Part shown: piece by piece, positions 1 to 7,690 of the stretch
How the letters are laid out: each line of letters begins with the position of its first letter
Position numbering within the stretch: the stretch's first letter is position 1
Source: Candidatus Saccharimonadota bacterium
Lineage (GTDB): Bacteria > Patescibacteriota > Saccharimonadia > Saccharimonadales > Saccharimonadaceae
Assembly: GCA_017515125.1 (NCBI GenBank)
Contig: JAFWHP010000053.1
Location: 1 to 23,648, forward strand
Length of the DNA stretch: 23,648 bases
Reading direction: 5' to 3'
Translations under genes and position numbers: made by a program
The notes under the pieces: model-generated
What the model was told of the DNA's origin: nothing
The model's input: the letters and a program-made list of their open reading frames with translations, nothing else
Database searches by the model: none

Positions 1-1
1 C

Positions 2-2422
2 TATACGGAGTACGTAGCGCCAAACTTGCAAGTGCAGCCGGAACTTTTTAACGGTGGGAATAGCAATGTACGGGATGCATGGGGGACATTTAGAGATATG
101 GCGAATGTGATTTTTGTGGTCTTGCTACTATTCGTAATATTTTCACAACTTACGGGGGTTGGAATTGATAATTATGGAATTAAGCGAATATTGCCGAAAA
201 TGATTGTCGCGGCGATTCTGATTAACCTTTCATATCTAATATGTGTTTTATTAGTAGATATTTCAAATATACTTGGGAATGGTCTACAAGCTATTTTTGC
301 CTCTTTTTCGTCACAACTTGGAGAAAACGGCGTAATACAGCTGAATGCTTTACCAGATAGTGAGTTCCTGGTTGATAATGTTCCTCAGCCTACTTTCAAT
401 ATTGGGAGCGTTTTGTCTGGAATAGGACTATTTGGAGCAGCGGCAGTAATGATAGGTGCGGTATGGGCGAATCATGCGTTACTTTTATCGTTACTCATTG
501 GCGGACTCGGGATTGTTGTTTCTATTTTCTTCTTGTTCGTATTGCTTGCAGCGAGAAAAGCGGCAATAATTGTGCTAACAGTCATATCGCCGCTTGCGGT
601 GGCGGCGTATATGCTACCGAATACGAAGAAATTGTTTGATAAATGGTGGAATTTCTTTAAAGGGCTGTTACTAGTCTATCCTATTGCTGGGTTACTGGTT
701 GGGGCGGGCGATTATGTTTCACGATTACTACTTGTGAGCTCGGATGGATTTTTTATGTGGATCACGGCGATGGTTGTTAGTGTCGCTCCGATATTCTTTA
801 TTCCATCTGTGCTTAAAAGTTCATTTGCGGCGATGGGAAAGATTGGTGGTATGCTAGCCGGGATGGGTGCTGCGGCGAGCCGCACTACTAAGCAACAGGT
901 AAGGGCGCGTGGCGGGGAAATTGCTAAGAAGATTGCTTCTACTGATAGGTTTAGAATGGCGCGAAATGCTATCGGAATGAAATCTCCGTTTAAGAGAGGC
1001 AGGGCTCGTGCAGTGCAGGATGCTGCCGCTTTGATGCGCGAGAGGTCTTTGCGGGATAGACTGTCTGATAGGGATAATATGAAGACGCAACTTGCTTCAA
1101 TTGCTTCCGCAGAGGAGGCTAAGGCTGTTGATGAAGCAACGATGCAGAGGTTGTCTTTGATGAGGAGTTCTGGTAGTGGTGGAGGAATATATTTAGATGC
1201 AGACCCAAAAAATGGCATCAAGGCTGGTCCAGCGGCATTTACTTTGAATAATGCAAAATTGCGTTTGGGACAATTAGAAGAAAAATCTCGGAGCAGTGAT
1301 CTAACATCTGCTGAAAAACAGGAGATTTCGGCTTTGTCGCGGGGGCTGGCCGGGATGAGTGGCGGGGCTGGGAAGATTGCTGGTATTATTAGGGGCGCTC
1401 AAGATTCAAGTGGAAATGCGAATGAGAGGTTTATGTCCGTAATGGGCGAGATATATGCACGGGATGCATTGGTTCAGAGTAAATTGAACGAAAAAGATGC
1501 TGGAGCGAGTGTCTATACGGAACAATTTATGCCAGGAGGCAATAAAGCAATGTCTACTCCACCGGCTGGTGGGACTGCTCCTGCCACGTCGCGAAGTTTC
1601 TCTACTTATAAGGCTACGGAAGCTAGTTATCAGGATGATGTTTTGGCGAGAGCTAAGACGCCAACGCTTGGTTTGAACCAGAGCGGTGAGGCGCTTAATG
1701 AATATATTGGTATGATTAATAGTGGCGCTTTGGGAGATAAAAAGGTTATTTATCAGCAAATTATGGATAATGATGGGCTAATAAATAGCCTTGATTCTAA
1801 GGATTTTGATAAGGTTAGTAAAAATGCGGAATTGGCTGGCGTAACTGGGAAAAGTGTGACTATGGTTGATACGGCAAAGGGTGGTAGAGCGGATACAGCG
1901 ATGCAGGCGACGGCGCAGAATACTGCCGATACTGTATTGACGACTAGGCAGACGGCAATTAATACAAATGCGACCGCGAAGGCAGCTGAGAGAGCGGCGG
2001 ATGCTGGAGAACAAACAGTGGAGAGAATTGAGGAAGTTACTCCGGCAGTTCAGCAAACAGCAATTAATACTTACAGGACTGCAAATGCGAGTGAAGAAAC
2101 GGCTGATGCGAGCAAACAGAACGTTTTGATCGGACAACAAAATGTTAGAAATACTTATAGGACTGCTAAAGCTGCGGAAAGTGGCGTAAAAGAGACTCAA
2201 AAACTAGGAGGAAAAATGGATAATGTCAATAATACTGCACAACAGATTAATGTTAATACTAATTTGGGGGCTAGGGCGGCGGCTGAAACGGCCAAGAATA
2301 CGGGAGAAGGTGTAAAAGTACTGAACCGGGGCGTTAAATCGGTGGAGGGGATTGATAGGAAAGTAACTCCTCCTACGAATGGGGCGGGGGATGGCGGAAA
2401 CAGTGGAGATGGTGGGGCATGA
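2..2422 (+). CDS. VirB6/TrbL-like polytopic membrane protein, 5' end outside window
   Basis: The reading frame is open from base 2, so the true start lies upstream; a TTG at 26 is only an internal codon. About 806 residues are visible. The first ~275 contain roughly seven hydrophobic segments (for example the stretches starting MANVIFVV, MIVAAILI and AAIIVLTV), then ~530 hydrophilic residues follow. This membrane-then-tail layout, and the segment with GVGIDNYGIKRILPK, resembles the VirB6/TrbL-like proteins found beside VirB4-type ATPases in CPR genomes; that is recalled family knowledge, not a search result. A role as inner-membrane channel component of a type IV secretion or pilus-like system is inferred. 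The tail carries repeats in multiples of seven residues (1952-2350). It converges on folD with a 78-nt gap in which I see no strong terminator. Confidence 0.6.
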   Translation, partial: YTEYVAPNLQVQPELFNGGNSNVRDAWGTFRDMANVIFVVLLLFVIFSQLTGVGIDNYGIKRILPKMIVAAILINLSYLICVLLVDISNILGNGLQAIFASFSSQLGENGVIQLNALPDSEFLVDNVPQPTFNIGSVLSGIGLFGAAAVMIGAVWANHALLLSLLIGGLGIVVSIFFLFVLLAARKAAIIVLTVISPLAVAAYMLPNTKKLFDKWWNFFKGLLLVYPIAGLLVGAGDYVSRLLLVSSDGFFMWITAMVVSVAPIFFIPSVLKSSFAAMGKIGGMLAGMGAAASRTTKQQVRARGGEIAKKIASTDRFRMARNAIGMKSPFKRGRARAVQDAAALMRERSLRDRLSDRDNMKTQLASIASAEEAKAVDEATMQRLSLMRSSGSGGGIYLDADPKNGIKAGPAAFTLNNAKLRLGQLEEKSRSSDLTSAEKQEISALSRGLAGMSGGAGKIAGIIRGAQDSSGNANERFMSVMGEIYARDALVQSKLNEKDAGASVYTEQFMPGGNKAMSTPPAGGTAPATSRSFSTYKATEASYQDDVLARAKTPTLGLNQSGEALNEYIGMINSGALGDKKVIYQQIMDNDGLINSLDSKDFDKVSKNAELAGVTGKSVTMVDTAKGGRADTAMQATAQNTADTVLTTRQTAINTNATAKAAERAADAGEQTVERIEEVTPAVQQTAINTYRTANASEETADASKQNVLIGQQNVRNTYRTAKAAESGVKETQKLGGKMDNVNNTAQQINVNTNLGARAAAETAKNTGEGVKVLNRGVKSVEGIDRKVTPPTNGAGDGGNSGDGGA
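1952..2350 (+). repeat. Heptad-phased repeat modules in the C-terminal tail
   Basis: Four protein modules start TAINTNATA, TAINTYRTA, NVRNTYRTA and INVNTNLGA. They are 35, 28, 35 and 35 residues long, all multiples of seven, with Thr/Ala-rich first halves and mixed charged second halves. The phasing suggests a coiled-coil or amphipathic helical rod on the tail of the membrane protein. The repeats are degenerate at the DNA level. Confidence 0.7.
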
Positions 2423-2500
2423 TAGACGTTTATGCGAGTTTCTTTATAGGTTTTGATAGATAAAACTGGGAATATAGAGATATTGTATAAGATAAGAGAT

Positions 2501-3286
2501 TTAACGACTGGCAGAAGTAATAACGTGGTCGAAAAGGCATGAAATAGTAAGTGGGCCGACGCCGCCGGATTTAGGAGTGATGGCTGTGAGATCTTGGCGG
2601 CTCCGGGCCTCGTCTTCAAGGTCGCCTTTCAAAACGCCATTTTCGGAGGCGGTACCGGCGTCAATAATAGAGGCGCCGGGTTTTAGCATAGAACTAGTAA
2701 TTAGCCCCGGTTGCCCCGTTGCTGTAATGATTATATCATACTGCTTAAGCTTTGTCAAGTCAGAACCGCGATGAAAGAGCTCTACTTGATGGCCGGAGGA
2801 TTGAAGGATCCTAAAAAGTGGGGCGCCGACAAGTTTACCGCGTCCGACGAGGGCGATTTTCTGGTTTTTTAGCGGGATGTCGTATCCAGCGAGCAGCCAA
2901 AGGATAGCAGTAGCAGTAGCGGAGTCATATTTGGCGTTAGCTCCGAGGCCGTCGACATCTTTATCTGGACTAATGAGGTTACAAAGTTCGTCGGTTTTGG
3001 ACTTGTCTTTGAGGGGGAGCTGGATAATGATACCGTTTATGGATGGGTCATTATTGGCGCGAAGGATTTCTCTGTCTGGCGAGGCAGTTTCGGCGAGATG
3101 GTCGGTAACTGCTACTCCAATATCTTGACCGTACTGTTTTTTTAGATTGACGTATTTTTTGATGACGGGGTTTTCGGAGTCGCGAAGAATGAGAAGATGG
3201 GGTTTTTGCTGCATGGCGGCGACTTGACCAAATTGCCGCTCTTTGATAAAGCCGGCAAGCTCGCGACCATTAAGAATTTTCGTCAT
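2501..3286 (-). CDS. folD: FolD, methylenetetrahydrofolate dehydrogenase/cyclohydrolase
   Basis: Bifunctional cytosolic enzyme that interconverts methylene-, methenyl- and formyl-tetrahydrofolate using NADP. Seen motifs: KKYVNLKKQYG with the Tyr and Lys (four apart) of the catalytic site, GIIIQLPL, DKDVDGLGANA, the Rossmann loop VGRGKLVGAP, and the C-terminal TPKSGGVGPLT. The start at 3286 (MTKILNGREL) is preferred over an upstream frame extension that runs into murB; it gives 261 residues, somewhat short for the family (about 280-300). It begins 1 nt after the murB stop, so translation is probably coupled and the two form one operon. Deviations from the usual consensus are VGRG instead of VGRS, SATATA where PCTP is usual, and TPKSGG instead of TPVPGG; these may be lineage traits. 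Identification is secure. Confidence 0.93.
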   Translation of the reverse strand: MTKILNGRELAGFIKERQFGQVAAMQQKPHLLILRDSENPVIKKYVNLKKQYGQDIGVAVTDHLAETASPDREILRANNDPSINGIIIQLPLKDKSKTDELCNLISPDKDVDGLGANAKYDSATATAILWLLAGYDIPLKNQKIALVGRGKLVGAPLFRILQSSGHQVELFHRGSDLTKLKQYDIIITATGQPGLITSSMLKPGASIIDAGTASENGVLKGDLEDEARSRQDLTAITPKSGGVGPLTISCLFDHVITSASR

Positions 3287-3287
3287 T

Positions 3288-4382
3288 TTATTGAATCTCC
3301 ACTGGTTCTTGCTCAAGCCAATAGCCAAATTTATCATAGACTTTGCCGACGATTTCGCTTTTAGCTTTATCAAGGTCGTTGTGGGAAGTCGCAGATTCGT
3401 TAATGAGGACTAATGGGGCTTTTGCGCTAACGCGGAAGCCAGAGATTAATTTTCCTTTTAGACCGCAAGATTCGATAAGCCAGGCGGCATTGACTTTAAA
3501 GCCTTCTTTGCTTTGGTAGACTGGAATGTTTTGCTCAAGAGCGCGCTCGGCTTGGGCTTCGGTTAGATAGACATTGTGAAAGAAAGAGCCGGAACTAGCG
3601 ATTTTTAACGGGTCGGGGAGTTTTTCGGCGCGGACGACGGAAACGATTTTGCGGATGCCCATAGGGCTAAAGTCGGTAATGGAATGGGCGTCGATATATT
3701 TTTCGAGGGAATTATAAAATGGACGCTTCATCTGGCCTTCGAGGAGACCGAGGGTGATAGATATAATGAAATAACGGTTTTTCTCGGAAGTATTGAAGAT
3801 GCTCTGACGGTAGGCGAAGTGGAGGTCTTTTTTGGACAGGGTGACGGTCTTTCTAGTGATGGAATCGTAGGCTTCGAGTTCAACGAAAGTGTCGGCGAGC
3901 TCTTGGCCGTAGGCGCCGATATTCTGAACTGGGGCCGAGCCGGCCAGGCCGGGGATTTTGCTCATGGCTTCGATACCGGTAAAGCCTTTTTCGCAAGAGA
4001 ATTTAACGACGTCGTCCCAATATTCTCCCCCCATGATTTTAATGAGATGGCGGATTTGTTGCCAGCCGGCAGTTTCCATATGGAGGTCGGCGGGACTATC
4101 GGAGCGGTAGAGGTCGCCTTGGATAACGGTTGACTCGGCGGTTTTGGAGATTTCGGAGATGCCGCGGATGCGATTAATGATGATGACGCCAGTGAAACCT
4201 TCGTCACGTCCAATAGCATTTGCGCCATAGCCGAGGATGAAGGTTGGGAGTTGATTTTGTCTAGCAAATTCGTAAGCATCAGGGATTTCTTCGGGTTTTT
4301 CGATTTCGACAACATAGCGTGCGGGGCCACCGAGACGCATGGTAGTTAGGCTTGATAAAAGAATGTTTTCATTTACTCTCAT
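3288..4382 (-). CDS. murB: MurB, UDP-N-acetylenolpyruvoylglucosamine reductase
   Basis: FAD- and NADPH-dependent cytosolic enzyme making UDP-N-acetylmuramate for peptidoglycan. The 364-residue protein shows TTMRLGGPARYVVEI, the FAD-binding stretch ILGYGANAIG, IPGLAGSAPVQNIGAYGQE, the YRQSIF element (catalytic Arg region), and SSGSFFHN with the serine expected to protonate the intermediate; LEQEPVEI near the end matches the conserved glutamate region. Length and C-terminus fit the type I (E. coli-like) form. The start at 4382 (MRVNENILL) is chosen because an extended -10 box lies 7 nt upstream; the longer frame to 4469 would span that promoter. No Shine-Dalgarno sequence is present, so the mRNA is probably leaderless. 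Upstream partner of folD. Confidence 0.94.
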   Translation of the reverse strand: MRVNENILLSSLTTMRLGGPARYVVEIEKPEEIPDAYEFARQNQLPTFILGYGANAIGRDEGFTGVIIINRIRGISEISKTAESTVIQGDLYRSDSPADLHMETAGWQQIRHLIKIMGGEYWDDVVKFSCEKGFTGIEAMSKIPGLAGSAPVQNIGAYGQELADTFVELEAYDSITRKTVTLSKKDLHFAYRQSIFNTSEKNRYFIISITLGLLEGQMKRPFYNSLEKYIDAHSITDFSPMGIRKIVSVVRAEKLPDPLKIASSGSFFHNVYLTEAQAERALEQNIPVYQSKEGFKVNAAWLIESCGLKGKLISGFRVSAKAPLVLINESATSHNDLDKAKSEIVGKVYDKFGYWLEQEPVEIQ

Positions 4383-4389
4383 ATATATT

Positions 4390-4398
4390 ATTGTACCA
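4390..4398 (-). promoter_or_regulatory. Extended -10 of murB (leaderless geometry)
   Basis: Minus strand reads TGG-TACAAT, then 7 nt, then the murB ATG. Transcription would begin at about the start codon. The same TATGGTACAATAATA string precedes the PRC-barrel gene. No clear -35 box. Confidence 0.7.
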
Positions 4399-4462
4399 TA
4401 TTTGATGGGGGTTTGATTGGGTTTTATGGATTGGGTTTTGTTTGCACAATAGAAGCAAAACG

Positions 4463-4537
4463 AGGTCAAGCATGACTTTAATGATAATTAGCATGAGCAG
4501 GTCAAGCACAAGTGCTTCTTAGTTTAACACAAGTGTT
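4463..4537. repeat. Paired short repeats upstream of recA: AGGTCAAGCA x2 and CACAAGTG x2
   Basis: AGGTCAAGCA occurs at 4463-4472 and 4499-4508. CACAAGTG, flanked to form the quasi-palindromes GCACAAGTGC and AACACAAGTGTT, occurs at 4507-4514 and 4528-4535, 21 bp apart, which is two helical turns. A third CACAAGTG lies at 4764-4771 before recA. The spacing and symmetry suggest binding sites for a dimeric regulator. Its identity is unknown. Confidence 0.5.
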
Positions 4538-4565
4538 TTTTTGGAAAAAAGTGGGAAGTTGGGGG

Positions 4566-4594
4566 TTGTAAAATTTTTTTCAATATGCTATAAG
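4566..4594 (+). promoter_or_regulatory. Distal plus-strand promoter of the recA region
   Basis: TTGTAA, a 17-bp spacer and TATAAG, with TGC giving an extended -10. Expected start near 4601, which would transcribe the 29-codon ORF and run on into recA. Confidence 0.5.
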
Positions 4595-4653
4595 AAAGTC
4601 GGAAAGTAGGTTGGCGAAGTTTAAAATAAACGTGGCAAGAAGAAAGGAGGGCT

Positions 4654-4743
4654 ATGAATGATGAGTTGGAGCTTGATTATGTAATAATTAAGATTAAACT
4701 TAAAAAGAAAACTCCTGCGGATAAGCAGAAGATTTCAAAATAG
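4654..4743 (+). CDS. Small ORF (29 aa) upstream of recA, hypothetical or leader peptide
   Basis: ATG at 4654, preceded by AGAAAGGAGG ending 3 nt before it, opens a 29-codon frame ending TAG at 4743. The product begins MNDELELDYVIIKIKL and ends in a Lys-rich tail (KKKTPADKQKISK). There is no signal peptide or membrane segment. It follows a plausible promoter at 4566-4594 and precedes recA by 88 nt. The strong Shine-Dalgarno sequence is the main support; the 3-nt spacing is short. I do not recognise it. It could be a leader peptide affecting recA or an independent small protein. Confidence 0.4.
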   Translation: MNDELELDYVIIKIKLKKKTPADKQKISK

Positions 4744-4752
4744 CTTAAATTA

Positions 4753-4781
4753 ATTCTACCATACACAAGTGTGAAAGTCAA
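4753..4781 (-). promoter_or_regulatory. Minus-strand promoter facing away from recA
   Basis: On the minus strand: TTGACT (4781-4776), a 17-bp spacer and TAGAAT (4758-4753), with TGG as extended -10. The third CACAAGTG box lies inside the spacer. A transcript would start near 4746 and run antisense to the 29-codon ORF towards murB. No gene on the minus strand begins between it and murB. Confidence 0.45.
4764..4771. promoter_or_regulatory. Third CACAAGTG box, candidate operator next to recA
   Basis: The 8-mer sits in ACACAAGTGT (4763-4772), about 37 bp before the recA-proximal -10 box and inside the spacer of the minus-strand promoter. A regulator bound here could block that promoter and influence recA. 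Confidence 0.4.
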
Positions 4782-4807
4782 CTCTACTTTCTATTATGAC
4801 GATGTAT

Positions 4808-4825
4808 TATAATATAATAAAGGAG
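4808..4825 (+). promoter_or_regulatory. Proximal recA -10 boxes and Shine-Dalgarno
   Basis: TATAAT occurs at 4808-4813 and again, sharing one base, at 4813-4818; AGGAG follows at 4821-4825, 6 nt before the ATG at 4832. Because a start from this -10 would cut close to or into the Shine-Dalgarno sequence, full use of the ribosome site may need the upstream promoter. No good -35 is seen. Confidence 0.5.
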
Positions 4826-4831
4826 AAAAAT

Positions 4832-5872
4832 ATGACAAAAAAGGATGCGGTGGATAAGAATAAGGGTGTGGAAAAAGGCGGAGCGGCTGCGGATGGAAGA
4901 AGCGAGGCATTGAAACTTGCGATGGCGCAGATTACGAAGCAATTTGGGGACGGGTCGATTATGCGGCTCGGAGAAACGCCGAAGATGGATGTAGAGCTTT
5001 TGCCATCGGGGTCGTTGGCGTTAGATTTGGCGTTGGGGGGTGGATGGCCGAAGGGGCGGATTATTGAGATTTACGGACCGGAGTCATCTGGCAAAACGAC
5101 TTTGGCGCTTCATGCGATTGCGGAAATTCAAAAGCAGGGTGGACAGGCAGCATTTATTGACGCGGAGCATGCTTTGGATCCGGCTTATGCGAAGAAAATT
5201 GGCGTAGACACAGCGAATCTTTTAATTTCGCAGCCAGATAATGGCGAGTCGGCGCTTGAGATTTGTGAGACTTTGGTGCGGTCGAATGCGGTGGATTTAA
5301 TTGTGGTGGACTCGGTGGCAGCATTAGTACCGCAAGCGGAAATTGATGGAGATATGGGGGATGCGCAGATGGGGTTGCAGGCAAGGTTAATGTCGCAAGC
5401 AATGAGGAAGCTAACGGGGATTATTTCGAAATCGCGGGCGACAGTGATATTTATTAACCAGATTCGGATGAAGATTGGAGTAATGTTTGGGAATCCGGAG
5501 ACGACAACGGGCGGGAACGCACTAAAATTCTATGCTTCGGTGCGGGTTGATATTCGTAGAATTGGACAGATTAAAGATGGAGATAACATTTCGGGAAATC
5601 GAACGAAGATTAAGGTCGTAAAAAACAAGATTGCGGCGCCATTTAGAACGGCGGAGTTCGATATTATGTACAATGAGGGGATTTCGAAGACGGGAGATGT
5701 ACTTGATTTGGGCGTGCAATATGGGGTGCTGGAGAAGGCAGGGGCGTTCATTAAATATAATGGCGAGACTTTGGGGCAGGGGAGAGAGGCGGTGAAGAAA
5801 TTGTTTAAGGAAAAGCCGGAGTTGATGGGGGAGATTGAGGAGAAGGTAAGGAAGTTGGCTGCTAATGCATAA
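4832..5872 (+). CDS. recA: RecA recombinase
   Basis: DNA strand-exchange ATPase for homologous recombination and DNA damage response, forming filaments on single-stranded DNA in the cytoplasm. The 346-residue protein has Walker [10 protein letters not shown] near residue 82, Walker [15 protein letters not shown] near 153, and [22 protein letters not shown] covering the core and L2 DNA-binding loop, followed by [11 protein letters not shown]. Length is normal. The N-terminus has a Lys/Gly-rich extension before the conserved [15 protein letters not shown]. The start at 4832 is chosen over an in-frame ATG at 4796 because AGGAG lies 6 nt upstream and the longer version would translate the TATAAT boxes. 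It overlaps the next small ORF by 8 nt and precedes recX. Two promoters and CACAAGTG boxes lie upstream. Confidence 0.97.
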   Translation: MTKKDAVDKNKGVEKGGAAADGRSEALKLAMAQITKQFGDGSIMRLGETPKMDVELLPSGSLALDLALGGGWPKGRIIEIYGPESSGKTTLALHAIAEIQKQGGQAAFIDAEHALDPAYAKKIGVDTANLLISQPDNGESALEICETLVRSNAVDLIVVDSVAALVPQAEIDGDMGDAQMGLQARLMSQAMRKLTGIISKSRATVIFINQIRMKIGVMFGNPETTTGGNALKFYASVRVDIRRIGQIKDGDNISGNRTKIKVVKNKIAAPFRTAEFDIMYNEGISKTGDVLDLGVQYGVLEKAGAFIKYNGETLGQGREAVKKLFKEKPELMGEIEEKVRKLAANA

Positions 5873-6074
5873 AGATGAAATGTGGCAAACATATGCGCCG
5901 AATGGGGAAGCAATTCCCGGAGAAGGATGGGATTCGGCGTTAGGTAATCCAGAGAAGTCGGGGTCGGACAATTCGAAGCAATATGCGAAGCCGCCTTTGC
6001 AAAGGGATGACATTACTTTTATAAATTTGGATGATTGGATGAGGATGCGGGGGATGGTGCATGGAAATATATAA
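5865..6074 (+). CDS. Hypothetical 69-aa protein between recA and recX
   Basis: The ATG lies within the last codons of recA (ATGCATAA), and the stop overlaps the recX start by 14 nt, so the three genes form a tightly overlapped series. AAGGAAG about 10-11 nt before the ATG could serve as ribosome site. The product is acidic to neutral, with [16 protein letters not shown] near the start and [16 protein letters not shown] near the end; no membrane segment. WQTY.PNG vaguely resembles the N-terminal strand of some NUDIX hydrolases, but the NUDIX box is absent, so I assign no function. Overlap at both ends supports a real gene. Alternatively it is a chance frame. Confidence 0.5.
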   Translation: MHKDEMWQTYAPNGEAIPGEGWDSALGNPEKSGSDNSKQYAKPPLQRDDITFINLDDWMRMRGMVHGNI

Positions 6075-6945
6075 ATTAAAAGATAAGGTGCCGGACGAGA
6101 GACGAGGGCACGAAAGCGCGGAGGAAGGGGCGAAAACTAGCGAAGAAAGTCGTGACGATTGCTATGGCGGTAAAAATGATAATTGCTGCAGTGACAGCAA
6201 TAGGCTTAGTGAGATAAAAAAGATTACAGAGATGAGAGCGGGAGTAAAGGACCCGGAGCGAGTTAATATATACGTCAATTCGCGATTTGCGTTTTCGTTA
6301 GATGTGGCGCAGGTGGTGGATTATAAGCTGAAAGTCGGGAAGATTTTAAGTGGCGAGATGCTGGAGGAGCTTAAAGAAGCATCGGAGTTTGGGAAGGCTT
6401 ATCAGAGGGCTTTAGAGTGGGCGCTTCTGAGACCACGGAGTGTAAGGGAAACACGAGAATATTTGAAAAAACGAGAAATGATGAAGGAGGCAAAGAAGCG
6501 AAAGGCAGAGTGGGATAGAGATAGAGAAATTGCTGAAGCGATAGCAAGAGGAGAGGATGTAACTAGACTTCGGAAAAGGGCGGAGCGGATGAGAGCGGCG
6601 AAGGAAGTTAGATACGATTTTGTGGATTTGATTTTAGAAAGGTTGGTGGAGCGGGGGTATGTAGATGATAAGAAGTTTGCGGAGTTTTGGGTAGAGAACC
6701 GGAATGCGCGAAAGGGGGCAAGTCGGAAGCGATTGGGAATGGAATTGATGAAGAAGGGTATTGCAAAGGACATTATAGATGAGATGGTTTTGGGAAGAGA
6801 TGAGCGAGAAGAGATACGGAAGATTATTGAAAAAAAGCGGCACAAATATAGTGAGCCGCAAAAGATGATTGCGTATTTGTGCCGACAGGGGTTCTCGTAT
6901 GATTTGGCAAAGGAGATGATGGAGGCGGAAGCCGAGAGGGGATAG
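6061..6945 (+). CDS. recX: RecX-family regulatory protein with N-terminal and internal extensions
   Basis: RecX proteins bind RecA filaments and modulate their activity. Family features seen: VNIYVNSRFAFSLD (N-terminal strand region), ALEWALLRPRSVRETREYL (first helical repeat), LVERGYVDDKKFAEFW with ENRNARKGASRKRLGMELMKKGI (second repeat), and KMIAYLCRQGFSYDLAKEM (third repeat). At 294 residues it is long for RecX. The extra length is an acidic, polar N-terminus of ~55 residues and a highly charged insert (about residues 142-195, rich in Arg/Lys/Glu) within the first repeat. An in-frame ATG at 6232 is an alternative start that would remove the N-terminal extension; neither start has a convincing Shine-Dalgarno sequence, though GGGGGA precedes 6061. 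Position after recA supports the call. Confidence 0.88.
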   Translation: MEIYKLKDKVPDERRGHESAEEGAKTSEESRDDCYGGKNDNCCSDSNRLSEIKKITEMRAGVKDPERVNIYVNSRFAFSLDVAQVVDYKLKVGKILSGEMLEELKEASEFGKAYQRALEWALLRPRSVRETREYLKKREMMKEAKKRKAEWDRDREIAEAIARGEDVTRLRKRAERMRAAKEVRYDFVDLILERLVERGYVDDKKFAEFWVENRNARKGASRKRLGMELMKKGIAKDIIDEMVLGRDEREEIRKIIEKKRHKYSEPQKMIAYLCRQGFSYDLAKEMMEAEAERG

Positions 6946-6957
6946 TGACGGTAGTGG

Positions 6958-7569
6958 CTATTCTTTATCGTCCGTATCAGATGAGGATGTTTCGACGCGA
7001 GCGGCAGCTTCACGTGCCTCGCGGAAGGGGTTTACGAAGTTCGGGACAAAATCTTCTTTTTCGGCGCGGGATTTGAGGACCTTTTCTTCATCTTTTATGA
7101 TGATTTTATAGTCGGTAACTTCGACGATTTCTTTTCTAGAAATGATTAACTCGGGGTCGAGTAGGCGTTTGACAATGGGGCGTTTGACGACGATTTGTTG
7201 GATAAGGAAATCTTCGGAATTGACAGTAAAGTCGATCAATTGACCGAGTTTTGAGCCTTTTTTGGTTTCGACTTTGAGGGAAAGAAGGTCGAAATTGAGA
7301 TCGAGGACTTGTTTGATTTTTATGACGTCATCTGGAGATACAAGTTCGTCAATGGAGTCAATAACAATACCGTAATTCGAATATTCGCGGATTGAGGGAA
7401 TGCCTAGGATATTGTTTGCGTTGGACTCGACGAGAGGGCCAGAGAGATGAAAGGCTATTATTTTGAGGTTATCTGGGTCTACGATAGCGGCACTGATTTG
7501 AGCGATAGGGCCGCCGGCTTGAACACTTAAAACGGGGGTGCCGATTAATCGAGAATTATACACTAACAT
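6958..7569 (-). CDS. PRC-barrel domain protein
   Basis: 203 residues with two successive PRC-barrel-like beta modules. The first is MLVYNSRLIGTPVLSV followed by IVDPDNLKIIAFHL; the second begins around VKIKQVLDLNFDLLSL, with KGSKLGQLIDFTVNSEDF and IISRKEIVEVTDYKIII. The C-terminal ~40 residues are charged and probably disordered. PRC barrels are found in RimM, photosynthetic reaction centre H subunits and many stand-alone proteins; the specific role here is unknown. It converges on recX with a 12-nt gap and diverges from truB. An extended -10 (TGG-TACAAT) ends 6 nt before the ATG, so the transcript is predicted to be leaderless. Confidence 0.8.
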   Translation of the reverse strand: MLVYNSRLIGTPVLSVQAGGPIAQISAAIVDPDNLKIIAFHLSGPLVESNANNILGIPSIREYSNYGIVIDSIDELVSPDDVIKIKQVLDLNFDLLSLKVETKKGSKLGQLIDFTVNSEDFLIQQIVVKRPIVKRLLDPELIISRKEIVEVTDYKIIIKDEEKVLKSRAEKEDFVPNFVNPFREAREAAARVETSSSDTDDKE

Positions 7570-7575
7570 ATTATT

Positions 7576-7584
7576 ATTGTACCA
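7576..7584 (-). promoter_or_regulatory. Extended -10 of the PRC-barrel gene (leaderless geometry)
   Basis: Minus strand TGG-TACAAT, then 6 nt (AATAAT), then ATG at 7569. Nearly identical to the murB promoter. Confidence 0.7.
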
Positions 7585-7690
7585 TATATTGTGTGGGTTG
7601 AAATAATGATTTGGCTATGATAGAGTACTATTAGAGGTTGGCGGATTTTAATTATTAGATGATATGAGAAAGGAGGGAGAGCGCTAGAAT

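Noticed and set aside
3684..4133. Plus-strand frame of 149 codons opposite murB
   Set aside because: Shadow of murB; the murB strand has clear family motifs throughout.
4796..4831. recA start at ATG 4796
   Set aside because: It would translate the TATAAT boxes and the Shine-Dalgarno sequence that belongs to ATG 4832.
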